Under the pieces are notes generated by a model. It saw nothing but the letters and a program-made list of their open reading frames with translations. It had not been told where the DNA came from and made no database searches. Below are positions 9,362 through 18,101 of a stretch of 38,373 nt of DNA, one piece after another (position 1 is the first letter of the stretch; every line of letters starts with the position of its first letter). The position numbers and the translations under genes are program-made. This stretch comes from Staphylococcus pasteuri (lineage in GTDB: Bacteria > Bacillota > Bacilli > Staphylococcales > Staphylococcaceae), in contig NZ_RXWW01000038.1 of the NCBI RefSeq assembly GCF_003970495.1, forward strand, positions 1 through 38,373, read 5' to 3'.

Positions 9362-9488
9362 AAAGAGATTGGGACATAAACGTTTAGGATTAGAACAACA
9401 TTATTAAGTGTTTGTTAAAAATCCTGCTTCGGAAAGCATTGATTGTTTGTCTGAAGTGTTGAACTTTTATGTCTCTATCTCTTTTTTT
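9362..9488. repeat. Long-hairpin intergenic repeat (GGGACATAAA type)
   Basis: AAAGAGATTGGGACATAAA (9362-9380) pairs with the segment around 9466-9485, giving a 19-bp stem with one mismatch and one wobble, followed by a T run. Inside are further arms, AGGATT/AATCCT (9386-9391 and 9420-9425) and CTTC/GAAG. It belongs by its GGACATAAA motif to a family of repeats I recall from staphylococcal intergenic regions, and could also terminate transcription from qsrR. The rest of this gene-free stretch (9278-9616) holds only the aldehyde dehydrogenase promoter region. Confidence 0.6.
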
Positions 9489-9556
9489 GTTACTTAATTT
9501 TAAAAAAAGTGAAAACAAAACAAATCAAGTTCAATTTAATATGATGAGCAGATATG

Positions 9557-9603
9557 TTTAACTTTTAATAAAAGTGGTTAGAATAGTTGTATAACAATTC
9601 TAA
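9557..9603 (+). promoter_or_regulatory. Aldehyde dehydrogenase promoter with an overlapping 26-bp dyad
   Basis: TTTAAC (9557-9562), a 16-base spacer and TAGAAT (9579-9584) suggest the promoter. TTAGAATAGTT (9578-9588) and AACAATTCTAA (9593-9603) form 11-bp arms with one mismatch around GTAT. The dyad covers the -10 box and the start site, as an operator would. It is not a QsrR consensus site. Confidence 0.55.
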
Positions 9604-9616
9604 GGAGTGAAGTTTG

Positions 9617-11044
9617 ATGAGACAATTCACTAAACAATATATAAATGGTGAATGGGTTGATAGTACTAGCGGTGAAACAATAGATGTAATTAACCCTGCA
9701 ACTGAAGAAGTTATTGGCTCAGTAGCCAAAGGTAATGAAGAAGATGTTAACAAAGCTGTAGAAGCAGCTGATAATGTATATTTAGATTTCCGTCATAGTA
9801 CGGTTGAATATAGAAGAGATTTATTAGATAAAATCGTTAAAGAATATGAAAATAGAAAAGAAGATATCATTCAAGCGATTACTGATGAATTAGGTGCACC
9901 ATTATCAGTTTCTGAAAATGTACACTACCAAATGGGTCTTAACCATTTTACAGCAGCAAGAGACGCTTTAGATAATTTCGAATTTGAAGAACGTCGTGGT
10001 GATGATTTAGTTGTTAAAGAAGCGATTGGTGTGTCAGGATTAGTAACACCTTGGAACTTCCCTACAAACCAAACATCACTTAAACTAGCTGCAGCTTTTG
10101 CAGCAGGTAGTCCAGTAGTGTTGAAACCATCTGAAGAAACACCATTCGCAGCCGTAATTTTAGCTGAAATTTTCGATAAAGTAGGTATGCCAAAAGGCGT
10201 ATTTAACTTAGTAAATGGTGATGGTGAAGGTGTAGGTAATCCACTTAGTGAACATCCAAAAGTAAGAATGATGTCATTTACTGGTTCTGGTCCTACAGGT
10301 TCAAAAATTATGGAAAAAGCAGCTAAAGACTTCAAAAAAGTATCACTAGAACTTGGTGGTAAATCACCATATATCGTATTAGACGATGTAGATATTGAAG
10401 CCGCAGCTAAAGCAACTACTGGTAAAGTTGTTAATAATACAGGACAAGTTTGTACTGCAGGTACACGTGTTTTAGTACCTAATAGTATTAAAGAAGACTT
10501 CTTAAAAGCGGTTAAAGAACAATTCAGTTCTGTTAAAGTAGGTAACCCTAGAGAAGAAGGTACTCAAGTTGGTCCTATTATTAGTAAAAAACAATTTGAT
10601 CAAGTTCAATCATATATTGATAAAGGTATTGAAGAAGGTGCTGAATTATTCTATGGTGGTCCTGGTAAACCAGAAGGATTAGAAAAAGGATATTTCGCAC
10701 GTCCAACTATTTTCATCAATGTAGATAATAATATGACTATAGCTCAAGAAGAAATCTTTGGACCAGTAATGTCAGTTATCACTTATAACGATTTAGACGA
10801 AGCTATTGAAATTGCAAATGATACTAAATATGGTTTAGCTGGATATGTTATTGGTAACGACAAAGACACATTACACAAAGTGGCTCGTTCAATTGAAGCT
10901 GGTACAGTGGAAATTAACGAAGCAGGTCGTAAACCAGATCTACCATTCGGTGGTTATAAACAATCTGGATTAGGTCGTGAATGGGGCGACTATGGTATCG
11001 AAGAATTCTTAGAAGTTAAATCAATCGCAGGTTATTATAAATAA
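9617..11044 (+). CDS. NAD(P)-dependent aldehyde dehydrogenase (AldA-like)
   Basis: The 475-residue product oxidises an aldehyde to its acid. It has the full family set: 'TPWNFPTNQ' (144-152), 'VLKPSEETP' (168-176), '[11 protein letters not shown]' for cofactor binding (221-231), general base Glu245 in 'LELGGKSP', catalytic Cys279 in '[12 protein letters not shown]' and a C-terminal '[17 protein letters not shown]'. The substrate is not shown by sequence. It lacks hallmarks I could use to name a betaine, succinate-semialdehyde or CoA-acylating type. AAGGAGTG (9602-9609) is 7 bases before the ATG at 9617; a TTG immediately before is rejected. It stands alone between a dyad-bearing promoter and a terminator. 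In S. aureus the same gene lies between the quinone regulator and rho. Confidence 0.92.
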   Translation: MRQFTKQYINGEWVDSTSGETIDVINPATEEVIGSVAKGNEEDVNKAVEAADNVYLDFRHSTVEYRRDLLDKIVKEYENRKEDIIQAITDELGAPLSVSENVHYQMGLNHFTAARDALDNFEFEERRGDDLVVKEAIGVSGLVTPWNFPTNQTSLKLAAAFAAGSPVVLKPSEETPFAAVILAEIFDKVGMPKGVFNLVNGDGEGVGNPLSEHPKVRMMSFTGSGPTGSKIMEKAAKDFKKVSLELGGKSPYIVLDDVDIEAAAKATTGKVVNNTGQVCTAGTRVLVPNSIKEDFLKAVKEQFSSVKVGNPREEGTQVGPIISKKQFDQVQSYIDKGIEEGAELFYGGPGKPEGLEKGYFARPTIFINVDNNMTIAQEEIFGPVMSVITYNDLDEAIEIANDTKYGLAGYVIGNDKDTLHKVARSIEAGTVEINEAGRKPDLPFGGYKQSGLGREWGDYGIEEFLEVKSIAGYYK

Positions 11045-11081
11045 ATAAAGTTTAATCTGAAAAAAGTTTAATATCAATTAC

Positions 11082-11124
11082 GCCAATGTACAATATTGAA
11101 GAATATTTGTGCATTGGCATTTTT
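11082..11124 (+). terminator. Intrinsic terminator after aldehyde dehydrogenase
   Basis: GCCAATG (11082-11088) and CATTGGC (11112-11118), extended by inner pairing of ACAATATT and AATATTTGT, then a T-rich tract. Confidence 0.85.
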
Positions 11125-11293
11125 ATATTAACTTTTCAAAAAATCATTTTGTATTTAAATTAAAAATTTGCTATAGTTATTCTAGTATTTAGAAGGTAAT
11201 GAATTACATTAACGAAAAACTTTGAAATCATTTTCGTTCACTGTTCTATCATCATCTTTTTACCACAAAAAATAAGGAAATGGGTGCAAGTCT

Positions 11294-12610
11294 ATGCCTG
11301 AAAGAGAACGAACATCTCCTCAATATGAATCTTTCCACGAACTATACAAGAACAACACTACAAAAGAACTCACTCAAAAAGCGAAATCTTTAAAATTAAC
11401 TAATTACAGCAAATTAAATAAGAAAGAACTTGTACTAGCTATCATGGAAGCTCAAATGGAGAAAGATGGCAATTATTATATGGAGGGTATTTTAGATGAT
11501 ATCCAACCCGATGGTTATGGTTTCTTAAGAACTGTAAACTATTCTAAGGGTGAAAAAGACATCTACATTTCAGCAAGTCAAATTCGTCGATTTGAAATAA
11601 AAAGAGGCGATAAAGTAACAGGAAAAGTCCGTAAGCCAAAAGATAATGAAAAATATTATGGTTTGTTACAGGTCGACTTTGTAAACGATCATAATGCTGA
11701 AGAAGTAAAAAAACGTCCTCACTTCCAAGCGTTGACGCCTTTGTATCCAGATGAAAGAATTTTACTAGAAACAGAACCTAAGAATTATTCCACACGAATT
11801 ATGGATTTAGTTACGCCTATTGGTTTAGGTCAACGTGGTCTTATTGTAGCGCCACCAAAAGCTGGTAAAACATCCTTACTAAAAGAAATAGCTAACGCAA
11901 TTATTACAAATAAACCAGATGCTAAATTATTTGTTTTATTAGTAGGTGAAAGACCCGAAGAGGTTACAGATATTGAACGTTCTGTAGAATCTGCAGAAGT
12001 TGTACATTCAACGTTTGATGAACCACCTCAACATCATGTTAAAGTTGCAGAGCTATTATTAGAAAGAGCAAAGCGTCTAGTAGAAATTGGTGAAGATGTT
12101 ATTATTTTAATGGATTCTATCACACGTTTAGCTAGAGCTTATAACTTAGTTATTCCTCCAAGTGGTCGTACTTTATCTGGTGGTCTTGATCCAGCTTCAC
12201 TACACAAACCTAAAGCCTTTTTTGGTGCAGCTAGAAATATCGAAGCGGGTGGTAGTTTAACTATTTTAGCTACAGCACTAGTAGATACAGGTTCACGAAT
12301 GGACGATATGATTTATGAAGAGTTCAAAGGAACTGGAAATATGGAATTACATCTAGACCGTAAATTATCTGAACGTCGTATTTTCCCTGCCATTGATATT
12401 GGTAGAAGCTCAACTCGTAAAGAAGAATTATTAATTAGCAAAGCAGAACTAGATACATTATGGCAACTTCGAAATCTATTTACTGATTCTACTGATTTTA
12501 CAGAAAGATTTATTCGTAAGTTAAAACGTTCAAAAAATAATAAAGATTTCTTTGAACAATTACAAAAATCAGCTGAAGAAAGTACGAAAACAGGTAAACC
12601 TATTATTTAA
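11294..12610 (+). CDS. rho: Transcription termination factor Rho
   Basis: Rho is a hexameric RNA helicase that ends transcription on untranslated RNA. The 438-residue product has a Rho N-terminal helical domain ('[17 protein letters not shown]', residues 35-51), an OB-fold RNA-binding domain ('GYGFLRT' near 74-80, '[12 protein letters not shown]'), and the RecA-type ATPase with Walker A 'APPKAGKT' (186-193), 'VGERPEE' and Walker B 'VIILMDS' (269-275). '[24 protein letters not shown]' supplies the Q and R loops and bridging residues. The ribosome site is weak (GGGTG at 11282-11286), and a roughly 120-base leader region precedes it, where Rho autoregulation is known in other bacteria but not shown here. 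Confidence 0.97.
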   Translation: MPERERTSPQYESFHELYKNNTTKELTQKAKSLKLTNYSKLNKKELVLAIMEAQMEKDGNYYMEGILDDIQPDGYGFLRTVNYSKGEKDIYISASQIRRFEIKRGDKVTGKVRKPKDNEKYYGLLQVDFVNDHNAEEVKKRPHFQALTPLYPDERILLETEPKNYSTRIMDLVTPIGLGQRGLIVAPPKAGKTSLLKEIANAIITNKPDAKLFVLLVGERPEEVTDIERSVESAEVVHSTFDEPPQHHVKVAELLLERAKRLVEIGEDVIILMDSITRLARAYNLVIPPSGRTLSGGLDPASLHKPKAFFGAARNIEAGGSLTILATALVDTGSRMDDMIYEEFKGTGNMELHLDRKLSERRIFPAIDIGRSSTRKEELLISKAELDTLWQLRNLFTDSTDFTERFIRKLKRSKNNKDFFEQLQKSAEESTKTGKPII

Positions 12611-12622
12611 TGTTACAAAGGG

Positions 12623-12651
12623 TTGCGTTTTACATTAAATACTATTATAAT
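12623..12651 (+). promoter_or_regulatory. Promoter of rpmE2
   Basis: TTGCGT (12623-12628), a 17-base spacer and TATAAT (12646-12651), starting only 13 bases after rho. It gives a leader of about 65 bases before the L31 start. I did not find a stable leader structure in it. Confidence 0.75.
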
Positions 12652-12722
12652 TACACAGTATTGGGTAAAAAACTCACAAATAACTCTGTTCCAGATGGTT
12701 CAGGGCAAAGGAGCTGAAAACA

Positions 12723-12980
12723 ATGAAACAAGGAATTCATCCTGAGTATCATAAAGTTATCTTTTTAGATACTACTACAGATTTTAAATTTTTAAGTGGT
12801 TCTACTAAAACATCTTCAGAAACAATGGAGTGGGAAGATGGAAATGAATACCCAGTTATTCGTTTAGATATTTCTTCTGATTCACATCCATTCTATACTG
12901 GACGTCAAAAATTCGCTGCTGCGGATGGTCGTGTGGAACGCTTCAACAAAAAATTTGGTCTTAAATCAAATAATAACTAA
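12723..12980 (+). CDS. rpmE2: Ribosomal protein L31, type B (zinc-independent)
   Basis: The 85-residue product opens with 'MKQGIHPEY' and ends with the 'FNKKFGLK' tail of L31. It has no cysteine at all, so it is the type B form that needs no zinc. In genomes with both forms, type B replaces type A when zinc is short; in staphylococci the type B gene after rho is the main copy as far as I recall, and I see no Zur box here. AAAGGAGCTG lies before the ATG. It has its own promoter and terminator. Confidence 0.96.
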   Translation: MKQGIHPEYHKVIFLDTTTDFKFLSGSTKTSSETMEWEDGNEYPVIRLDISSDSHPFYTGRQKFAAADGRVERFNKKFGLKSNNN

Positions 12981-12991
12981 TTTAAGTTTAG

Positions 12992-13032
12992 ACTGTCTAC
13001 GCCATTGTAATGGATTTGTAGGCAGTTTTTTT
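12992..13032 (+). terminator. Intrinsic terminator after rpmE2
   Basis: ACTGTCTAC (12992-13000) pairs with GTAGGCAGT (13018-13026) with one wobble; inner CCATT/AATGG extends the stem. A T run follows. Confidence 0.9.
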
Positions 13033-13226
13033 ATTTTATAGTGAGAAATCAATCATGTTAATAATGCATTTTTACCGTAATTAATATATAACTTAAAGTG
13101 AGTGAAAAAGTATGATTGTTAATATAACATTTAAATAAGCCAGTCCAGTAAATAAGTTATAAGCAAATTTTCAAAAATGATTTAACGAATCAATTGTTAA
13201 AATAGCATTTATGAAATTTCAAAATA

Positions 13227-13235
13227 TGATATAAT
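13227..13235 (+). promoter_or_regulatory. Extended -10 promoter of tdk
   Basis: TGATATAAT (13227-13235) is an extended -10 element about 36 bases before the tdk start. The rest of the 13033-13226 gap is AT-rich with nothing I can name. Confidence 0.6.
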
Positions 13236-13271
13236 TAAGCGATTATGTTTTGAAAAAAGGTGGAACGTTTA

Positions 13272-13871
13272 ATGTATGAAACTTATCATTCCGGATGGAT
13301 CGAATGTATTACCGGAAGTATGTTTAGTGGTAAATCAGAAGAACTCATTCGTCGTTTAAGACGAGGTATTTATGCTAAACAGAAAGTCATTGTTTTTAAA
13401 CCAGCTATAGATGATCGTTATCATAAAGAAAAGGTAGTTTCACATAATGGAAATGCTATTGAAGCAATCAATATTGCAACAGCTAGAGAAATACTCATTC
13501 ATGATGTATCACACGTAGATGTTATAGGGATTGATGAAGTTCAATTTTTCGATGAAAATATTGTAAGTATCATACAACAACTTGCAGATAATGGTCACAG
13601 GGTTATTGTAGCCGGATTAGATATGGATTTTAGAGGAGAACCCTTTGAACCTATACCTAAATTATTATCTTTAAGTGAGCACGTGACTAAATTACAAGCT
13701 GTTTGTGCAGTATGTGGTAGCCCTTCAAGTAGAACGCAAAGACTTATAGATGGGCAACCGGCTAAAGCAGATGATCCAATAATTCTAGTCGGTGCAAATG
13801 AAAGTTACGAACCTAGATGTAGAGCACATCACATAGTGGCTCCAAGTGAAAATGAGAAGGAGGAAATGTAG
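13272..13871 (+). CDS. tdk: Thymidine kinase
   Basis: This salvage enzyme phosphorylates thymidine with ATP. The 199-residue product is a type II (TK1-like) kinase. It has Walker A 'GSMFSGKS' (15-22), 'DEVQFF' with catalytic Glu89, a lasso region with 'SYEPRCR' near 178-184, and a structural zinc site from Cys145, Cys148, Cys183 and probably His186. The start at 13272 follows AAAGGTGG by 9 bases; a GTG at 13260 lies within that site. The stop codon overlaps the prfA start by one base, so translation is probably coupled. This tdk-prfA-prmC order is the usual one in Bacillales. Confidence 0.96.
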   Translation: MYETYHSGWIECITGSMFSGKSEELIRRLRRGIYAKQKVIVFKPAIDDRYHKEKVVSHNGNAIEAINIATAREILIHDVSHVDVIGIDEVQFFDENIVSIIQQLADNGHRVIVAGLDMDFRGEPFEPIPKLLSLSEHVTKLQAVCAVCGSPSSRTQRLIDGQPAKADDPIILVGANESYEPRCRAHHIVAPSENEKEEM

Positions 13872-14947
13872 TGTTTGATCAATTAGAAATTGTAGAGGAA
13901 AGATATGAACAATTAAATGAAATGTTAAGTGACCCTGATGTCGTTAATGATTCAGATAAATTACGTAAATATTCTAAAGAACAAGCAGATTTACAAAAAA
14001 CTGTAGATGTTTACAGAAGCTACAAAAGCAAAAAAGAAGAATTAAGTGATATTGAAGAAATGTTGAATGAAACTTCGGATAAAGAAGAAGTTGAAATGTT
14101 AAAAGAAGAAAGTGCAACATTGAAAAATGAATTACCAGAAATGGAAGAACAACTTAAATTATTACTAATTCCTAAAGACCCTAATGATGAGAAAGATGTT
14201 ATCGTTGAGATTAGAGCAGCAGCTGGTGGGGATGAAGCGGCAATTTTTGCTGGTGATTTAATGAGAATGTATTCTAAGTACGCAGAAATGCATAACTTCA
14301 AAACTGAAATTGTTGAAGCTTCTGAAAGTGATCATGGCGGTTATAAAGAAGTTAGTTTTTCAGTATCAGGTAATGGTGCGTATAGTAAATTAAAATTTGA
14401 AAATGGCGCACACCGTGTTCAACGTGTACCTGAAACAGAATCAGGTGGTAGAATTCATACTTCTACAGCAACAGTTGCAGTATTGCCAGAAGTAGAAGAT
14501 GTTGAAATTGAAGTTAGAAATGAAGATTTGAAAATTGATACGTATCGTTCTAGTGGTGCAGGTGGACAACACGTCAATACTACCGATTCAGCAGTACGTA
14601 TTACTCACTTACCAACAGGTATCATAGCTACTTCTTCAGAAAAATCACAAATACAAAACAGAGAAAAAGCTTTAAAAGTATTAAAAGCAAGATTATATGA
14701 CATGAAGTTACAAGAAGAACAACAAAAATATGCTTCACAAAGAAAATCAGCAGTAGGTACAGGAGATCGTTCAGAACGTATCAGAACATATAACTATCCT
14801 CAAAGCCGTGTAACTGACCATAGAATTGGCTTAACTTTACAAAAATTAAGTCAAATCATGGAAGGAAATTTAGATGAAGTTATTGATGCTTTAACATTGT
14901 CTGAACAAACAGATAAATTGAAAGAATTAAACAATGGTGAGTTATAA
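13871..14947 (+). CDS. prfA: Peptide chain release factor 1
   Basis: RF1 recognises UAA and UAG stop codons and triggers peptidyl-tRNA hydrolysis. The 358-residue product has a coiled N-terminal domain, the stop-recognition tripeptide in PxT form ('RVPETES', Pro187-Thr189), and the universal GGQ at 231-233 in 'GAGGQHVNT', whose Gln is methylated by PrmC. It starts with GTG sharing its first base with the tdk stop codon; AAGGAGG just upstream is the ribosome site. It overlaps prmC by 14 bases. Confidence 0.97.
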   Translation: MFDQLEIVEERYEQLNEMLSDPDVVNDSDKLRKYSKEQADLQKTVDVYRSYKSKKEELSDIEEMLNETSDKEEVEMLKEESATLKNELPEMEEQLKLLLIPKDPNDEKDVIVEIRAAAGGDEAAIFAGDLMRMYSKYAEMHNFKTEIVEASESDHGGYKEVSFSVSGNGAYSKLKFENGAHRVQRVPETESGGRIHTSTATVAVLPEVEDVEIEVRNEDLKIDTYRSSGAGGQHVNTTDSAVRITHLPTGIIATSSEKSQIQNREKALKVLKARLYDMKLQEEQQKYASQRKSAVGTGDRSERIRTYNYPQSRVTDHRIGLTLQKLSQIMEGNLDEVIDALTLSEQTDKLKELNNGEL

Positions 14948-15770
14948 AGATTATTTGGTAAACGCTATTTCTTTAGCAAAAGAGAAAGGTTTTGAACAGA
15001 CACGAGCTGAGTGGTTATTATTAGATACATTTAATTGGACACGAACAGATTATCTCATACATATGAATGATGAGATGTCTGAGGCTGATAAAGCTAAATT
15101 CGGATTGAATTTACAAAGGATGTTATTAGGTGAACCAATACAATATATTGTTGGTTTTCAATCGTTTTATGGACAACGTTTTAAAGTTTCTGATCAATGT
15201 TTAATCCCAAGACCAGAAACAGAAGAAGTCATGCTCCACTTTTTAAACTTATGTCAAAATGACGATACTATAGCTGATATTGGTACTGGTAGTGGTGCTA
15301 TAGCCATTAGTTTGAAAATGTTAAAGCCTTCTTTAAAAGTTATCGCTACAGATTTATATGAGGATGCATTAGATGTAGCTCGCAGTAACTCAGAACAATT
15401 TGATGTGTATATTAATTTAATGCATGGAAATGCTTTAAAACCGTTGATTGAACAAAACATTAAACTAAACGGCCTTATTTCTAATCCACCATACATCGAT
15501 GTGAAAGATGTAAAAGATATGTCTAAAACAGTTGTCGATTATGAACCGCATCAAGCTTTATTTGCTAAAAGTGAAGGTTATGCGATTTATAAGTCTATAT
15601 TAGAAGATTTACCTAAAGTGTTACTTCCAAAGGCACATGTTGTTTTTGAAATTGGCTATAATCAAGGGCAAACTTTAAAAGAAATCGTTCATAACATGTA
15701 TTCCGATAAAGAAGTAGCAGTTTATCAAGATATCAATCAACTTGATAGAATTTTAGAAATAAAATGGTAA
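14934..15770 (+). CDS. prmC: Release factor glutamine N5-methyltransferase
   Basis: PrmC methylates the GGQ glutamine of release factors with S-adenosylmethionine, and sits directly after its substrate gene prfA. The 278-residue product has an N-terminal helical domain, then 'PRPETEEVM' (92-100), SAM motif I 'DIGTGSG' (115-121) and the NPPY catalytic motif (184-187, 'ISNPPYID'). The ATG at 14934 lies inside the end of prfA; an adjacent GTG at 14937 is an alternative start. Translational coupling is likely. Confidence 0.95.
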   Translation: MVSYKDYLVNAISLAKEKGFEQTRAEWLLLDTFNWTRTDYLIHMNDEMSEADKAKFGLNLQRMLLGEPIQYIVGFQSFYGQRFKVSDQCLIPRPETEEVMLHFLNLCQNDDTIADIGTGSGAIAISLKMLKPSLKVIATDLYEDALDVARSNSEQFDVYINLMHGNALKPLIEQNIKLNGLISNPPYIDVKDVKDMSKTVVDYEPHQALFAKSEGYAIYKSILEDLPKVLLPKAHVVFEIGYNQGQTLKEIVHNMYSDKEVAVYQDINQLDRILEIKW

Positions 15771-15872
15771 ATAAAAGTGATAATAGATAAGTTTCGTTGT
15801 TATTTTTATTCGTTTTAATATAAATATGCAAGGTTAATCAAAACTTGATGTATATTAAACGTCGTTATTAAT

Positions 15873-15936
15873 GGGGTGGGAATGAGCATTCTTTCATGTA
15901 TAAAATGAAAGACATAAAGCTATCCCACTCCTTTTT
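15873..15936. repeat. Hairpin element before tsaC, terminator-like
   Basis: GGGGTGGGA (15873-15881) pairs with TCCCACTCC (15923-15931) and inner CTTTCAT (15891-15897) with ATGAAAG (15905-15911); a T run follows. It contains GACATAAAG (15911-15919), related to the GGACATAAA motif of the repeats at 5385 and 9362. It probably ends prmC transcription. Confidence 0.6.
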
Positions 15937-15975
15937 ATTTTTAATTTAACTATGGGAAAGAGGTGTGATTTGAAA

Positions 15976-17019
15976 TTGAAAACTAAGATATGGGATTTAA
16001 GAGAATATAGTAAAAATATCGAACAATATCCATATATAAAAGAGATCAAAGATGTCGTGTTAAATGGTGGTCTTGTAGCACTACCAACAGAGACAGTATA
16101 TGGTTTAGGTGCTGATGCTACTAATCAAGAAGCGGTTAGTAAAATATATCAAGCTAAAGGAAGACCATCAGATAATCCGTTAATTGTACACATACATGAT
16201 ATTTCTCAAATGGATCGTTTCATTGATAAGTTAGACCCAAAAGTACGACAATTAATGGATGCTTTTTGGCCGGGACCTATATCATTTATCTTACCTCTAA
16301 AATCAGGATATTTATGTGAAAAAGTAACAGGTGGACTAAATTCTATTGCTGTAAGAATGCCTAGCCACTTGATTGGTAGGGGTTTATTACAATTAATTAA
16401 TAAGCCTATAGCTGCACCAAGTGCAAATATTAGTGGTAGACCATCTCCTACAACCTTTGACCATGTATTTAATGATTTAAATGGTAGAATTGATGGCATT
16501 ATAAATGGTGATCAAAGTGAAGAAGGATTAGAAAGCACTGTATTAGATTGTACACAGTATCCTTTTAGAATTGCACGTCCAGGATCAGTTACACAATCTA
16601 TGATTGAAACAATTATACCTCATAGTATTGCACAATCAGATTTTAATGAAAGTGCTAAACCTATCGCACCTGGTATGAAATATAAACATTATTCACCAGA
16701 TACTCCGATAACTATTCTTGAAGGATTAAGCCAGAAAATTCCAGATAATGATAAATGGAATCAAACAGCTTTCGTTGTTCCTAAAAGTTTAAGTCATTAT
16801 TTACCTAAAGAATCTATTTTTATTAAATTATGTGAAGATAAAGATGATATCAAACAAGCAAATCATTTAATATATAGTATTTTACATGATATAGATCAGC
16901 GAGATGATATTGTTCAAGCATATATTTTTGGTTTTGAAAAAAATGATAACACTGAAGCTATCATGAATAGAATGTTAAAAGCTGCTGGAAATCAGATTGT
17001 TAATGAGGTGTCTTTATGA
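15976..17019 (+). CDS. tsaC: L-threonylcarbamoyladenylate synthase (TsaC2/Sua5 type)
   Basis: This enzyme makes threonylcarbamoyl-AMP from threonine, bicarbonate and ATP, used for the t6A37 tRNA modification. The 347-residue product has a YrdC domain (about 10-200) with 'PTETVYGLG', 'KGRPSDNPL' and 'APSANISGRPSPTTF', and the C-terminal Sua5 domain with the linker 'PGMKYKHYSP'. I chose TTG at 15976 because the start then lines up with 'TKIWD' of the S. aureus protein and AAGAGGTG lies 10 bases upstream; TTG 15970 and ATG 15952 are alternatives, the last one lying upstream of that site. The stop overlaps the next gene's ATG (ATGA). Confidence 0.9.
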   Translation: MKTKIWDLREYSKNIEQYPYIKEIKDVVLNGGLVALPTETVYGLGADATNQEAVSKIYQAKGRPSDNPLIVHIHDISQMDRFIDKLDPKVRQLMDAFWPGPISFILPLKSGYLCEKVTGGLNSIAVRMPSHLIGRGLLQLINKPIAAPSANISGRPSPTTFDHVFNDLNGRIDGIINGDQSEEGLESTVLDCTQYPFRIARPGSVTQSMIETIIPHSIAQSDFNESAKPIAPGMKYKHYSPDTPITILEGLSQKIPDNDKWNQTAFVVPKSLSHYLPKESIFIKLCEDKDDIKQANHLIYSILHDIDQRDDIVQAYIFGFEKNDNTEAIMNRMLKAAGNQIVNEVSL

Positions 17020-17462
17020 AATTAATATTTGTATGTACTGGTAACACTTGTCGTAGTCCCATGGCTGAAAGTATTGCACAATCAGTATTTAATGAATTAG
17101 ACATTACCATAGAATCAAGAGGCATATTTGCTATGGAACAACAACCTATTTCAAAGTTATCTGAAGAAATATTAAATGAAAATGGTTTGCCTAAACCTTC
17201 ATTAACACAGAGTTTTTCTAGAGAAGATATAGATACTAATATTATTCTAACGATGTCTAAATCGCATAAGGACATAATATTGTCTCAGTATGGTACTGAT
17301 GCTCTTCTAAATGTGTTTACTTTGAGTGAATTTGTAGGGGAAGTAGATGATATTTATGATCCTTATGGTGGAGACAAGTTTACTTATCAACAAACATTTA
17401 ACCAAATTTATGACTTAATTATGAAAATCGACCCAAAAGTTCTGTTAGAGAATTATATATAA
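17016..17462 (+). CDS. ywlE: Low-molecular-weight phosphatase, protein-arginine phosphatase type (YwlE/PtpB)
   Basis: The 148-residue product has the LMW-PTP P-loop near its N-terminus, 'CTGNTCRS', with nucleophile Cys7 and Arg13, and a late 'DDIYDPYGG' carrying the general-acid Asp. Position 11 is Thr. In B. subtilis YwlE this Thr is the residue that favours phosphoarginine over phosphotyrosine, so this is probably the phosphatase opposing an McsB-type arginine kinase, as shown for S. aureus PtpB. It begins within the stop of tsaC by an ATGA overlap, so the two are co-translated. A hairpin and T run follow. Confidence 0.88.
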   Translation: MKLIFVCTGNTCRSPMAESIAQSVFNELDITIESRGIFAMEQQPISKLSEEILNENGLPKPSLTQSFSREDIDTNIILTMSKSHKDIILSQYGTDALLNVFTLSEFVGEVDDIYDPYGGDKFTYQQTFNQIYDLIMKIDPKVLLENYI

Positions 17463-17496
17463 TTAGTATATGTTAAGCTTTAAATACGTTATAATA

Positions 17497-17538
17497 AGGG
17501 AGTATAGCAATTTTGCTATGTTCCTTTTTATTTTTTTT
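17497..17538 (+). terminator. Terminator-like hairpin before ywlG
   Basis: AGGGAGTATAGCAA pairs imperfectly with TTGCTATGTTCCT (about 17497-17525) and a long T tract follows. It either ends tsaC-ywlE or attenuates a promoter at TATAAT (17490-17495) just before it. The ywlG ribosome site begins right after the T tract. Confidence 0.65.
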
Positions 17539-17554
17539 AGGGGGTGGGTTTCAA

Positions 17555-18079
17555 ATGCAAGATTTTTCAATGTTGTTAGACGAATTAAAAGCAATGTCCT
17601 TTTTTAATGAAAATGAGATATGCTTGATTGGTTGTTCAACTTCTGAAGTTATTGGTCAGCGAATTGGTTCTGTTGGATCAATGGAAGTGGCTGAATCAAT
17701 ATTTAAAGAGTTAGAAAAAGTGAAACAACAGACAGGTGTTTCATTCGCATTTCAAGGGTGTGAGCATATTAATAGAGCAATCACTATTGAAAGATCCGAT
17801 TTTAATCCACTAACAATGGAAGAAGTTACAGTTGTACCAGATGTTCATGCAGGTGGTAGCTTAGCTACATACGCATATCAACATATGGAAGACCCAGTTG
17901 TTGTTGAACATATTTCAGTTCCGAAAGGTATAGATATTGGTCAAACATTAATAGGCATGCACATTAAACATGTTTGTGTGCCAGTTAGAACTAGTATTAA
18001 GCAAGTGGGGGAAGCAATCGTTACTATTGCTACATCAAGACCTAAAAAAATTGGTGGCGAACGTGCAAAATATAATTAA
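17555..18079 (+). CDS. ywlG: TIGR01440/DUF436 family protein (YwlG)
   Basis: The 174-residue product belongs to the conserved YwlG family found next to glyA in Bacillales. It has '[12 protein letters not shown]' near residue 24, '[12 protein letters not shown]' near 68, '[15 protein letters not shown]' and a C-terminal '[15 protein letters not shown]'. Conserved Cys, His and Glu residues suggest a small-molecule or metal site, but no biochemical role is established. There are no membrane segments. The ATG at 17555 follows GGGGGTGGG; an upstream in-frame ATG at 17513 lies in the terminator hairpin and is rejected. Only 22 bases separate it from glyA. Confidence 0.88.
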   Translation: MQDFSMLLDELKAMSFFNENEICLIGCSTSEVIGQRIGSVGSMEVAESIFKELEKVKQQTGVSFAFQGCEHINRAITIERSDFNPLTMEEVTVVPDVHAGGSLATYAYQHMEDPVVVEHISVPKGIDIGQTLIGMHIKHVCVPVRTSIKQVGEAIVTIATSRPKKIGGERAKYN

Positions 18080-18101
18080 TTAGTTGAAAGAAGGGGATTA
18101 T

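Noticed and set aside
9925..10335. A 136-codon open frame on the minus strand
   Set aside because: It lies wholly inside the aldehyde dehydrogenase gene, has no ribosome site and its composition is that of an antisense shadow of a codon-biased gene.
12652..12722. L31 autoregulatory leader RNA before rpmE2
   Set aside because: The leader is the right length, but I could not draw a stable conserved structure, so I did not call it.
13152..13166. CodY-like box AATTTTCAAAAATGA before tdk
   Set aside because: Four mismatches to the 15-base consensus; expected by chance in such AT-rich DNA.
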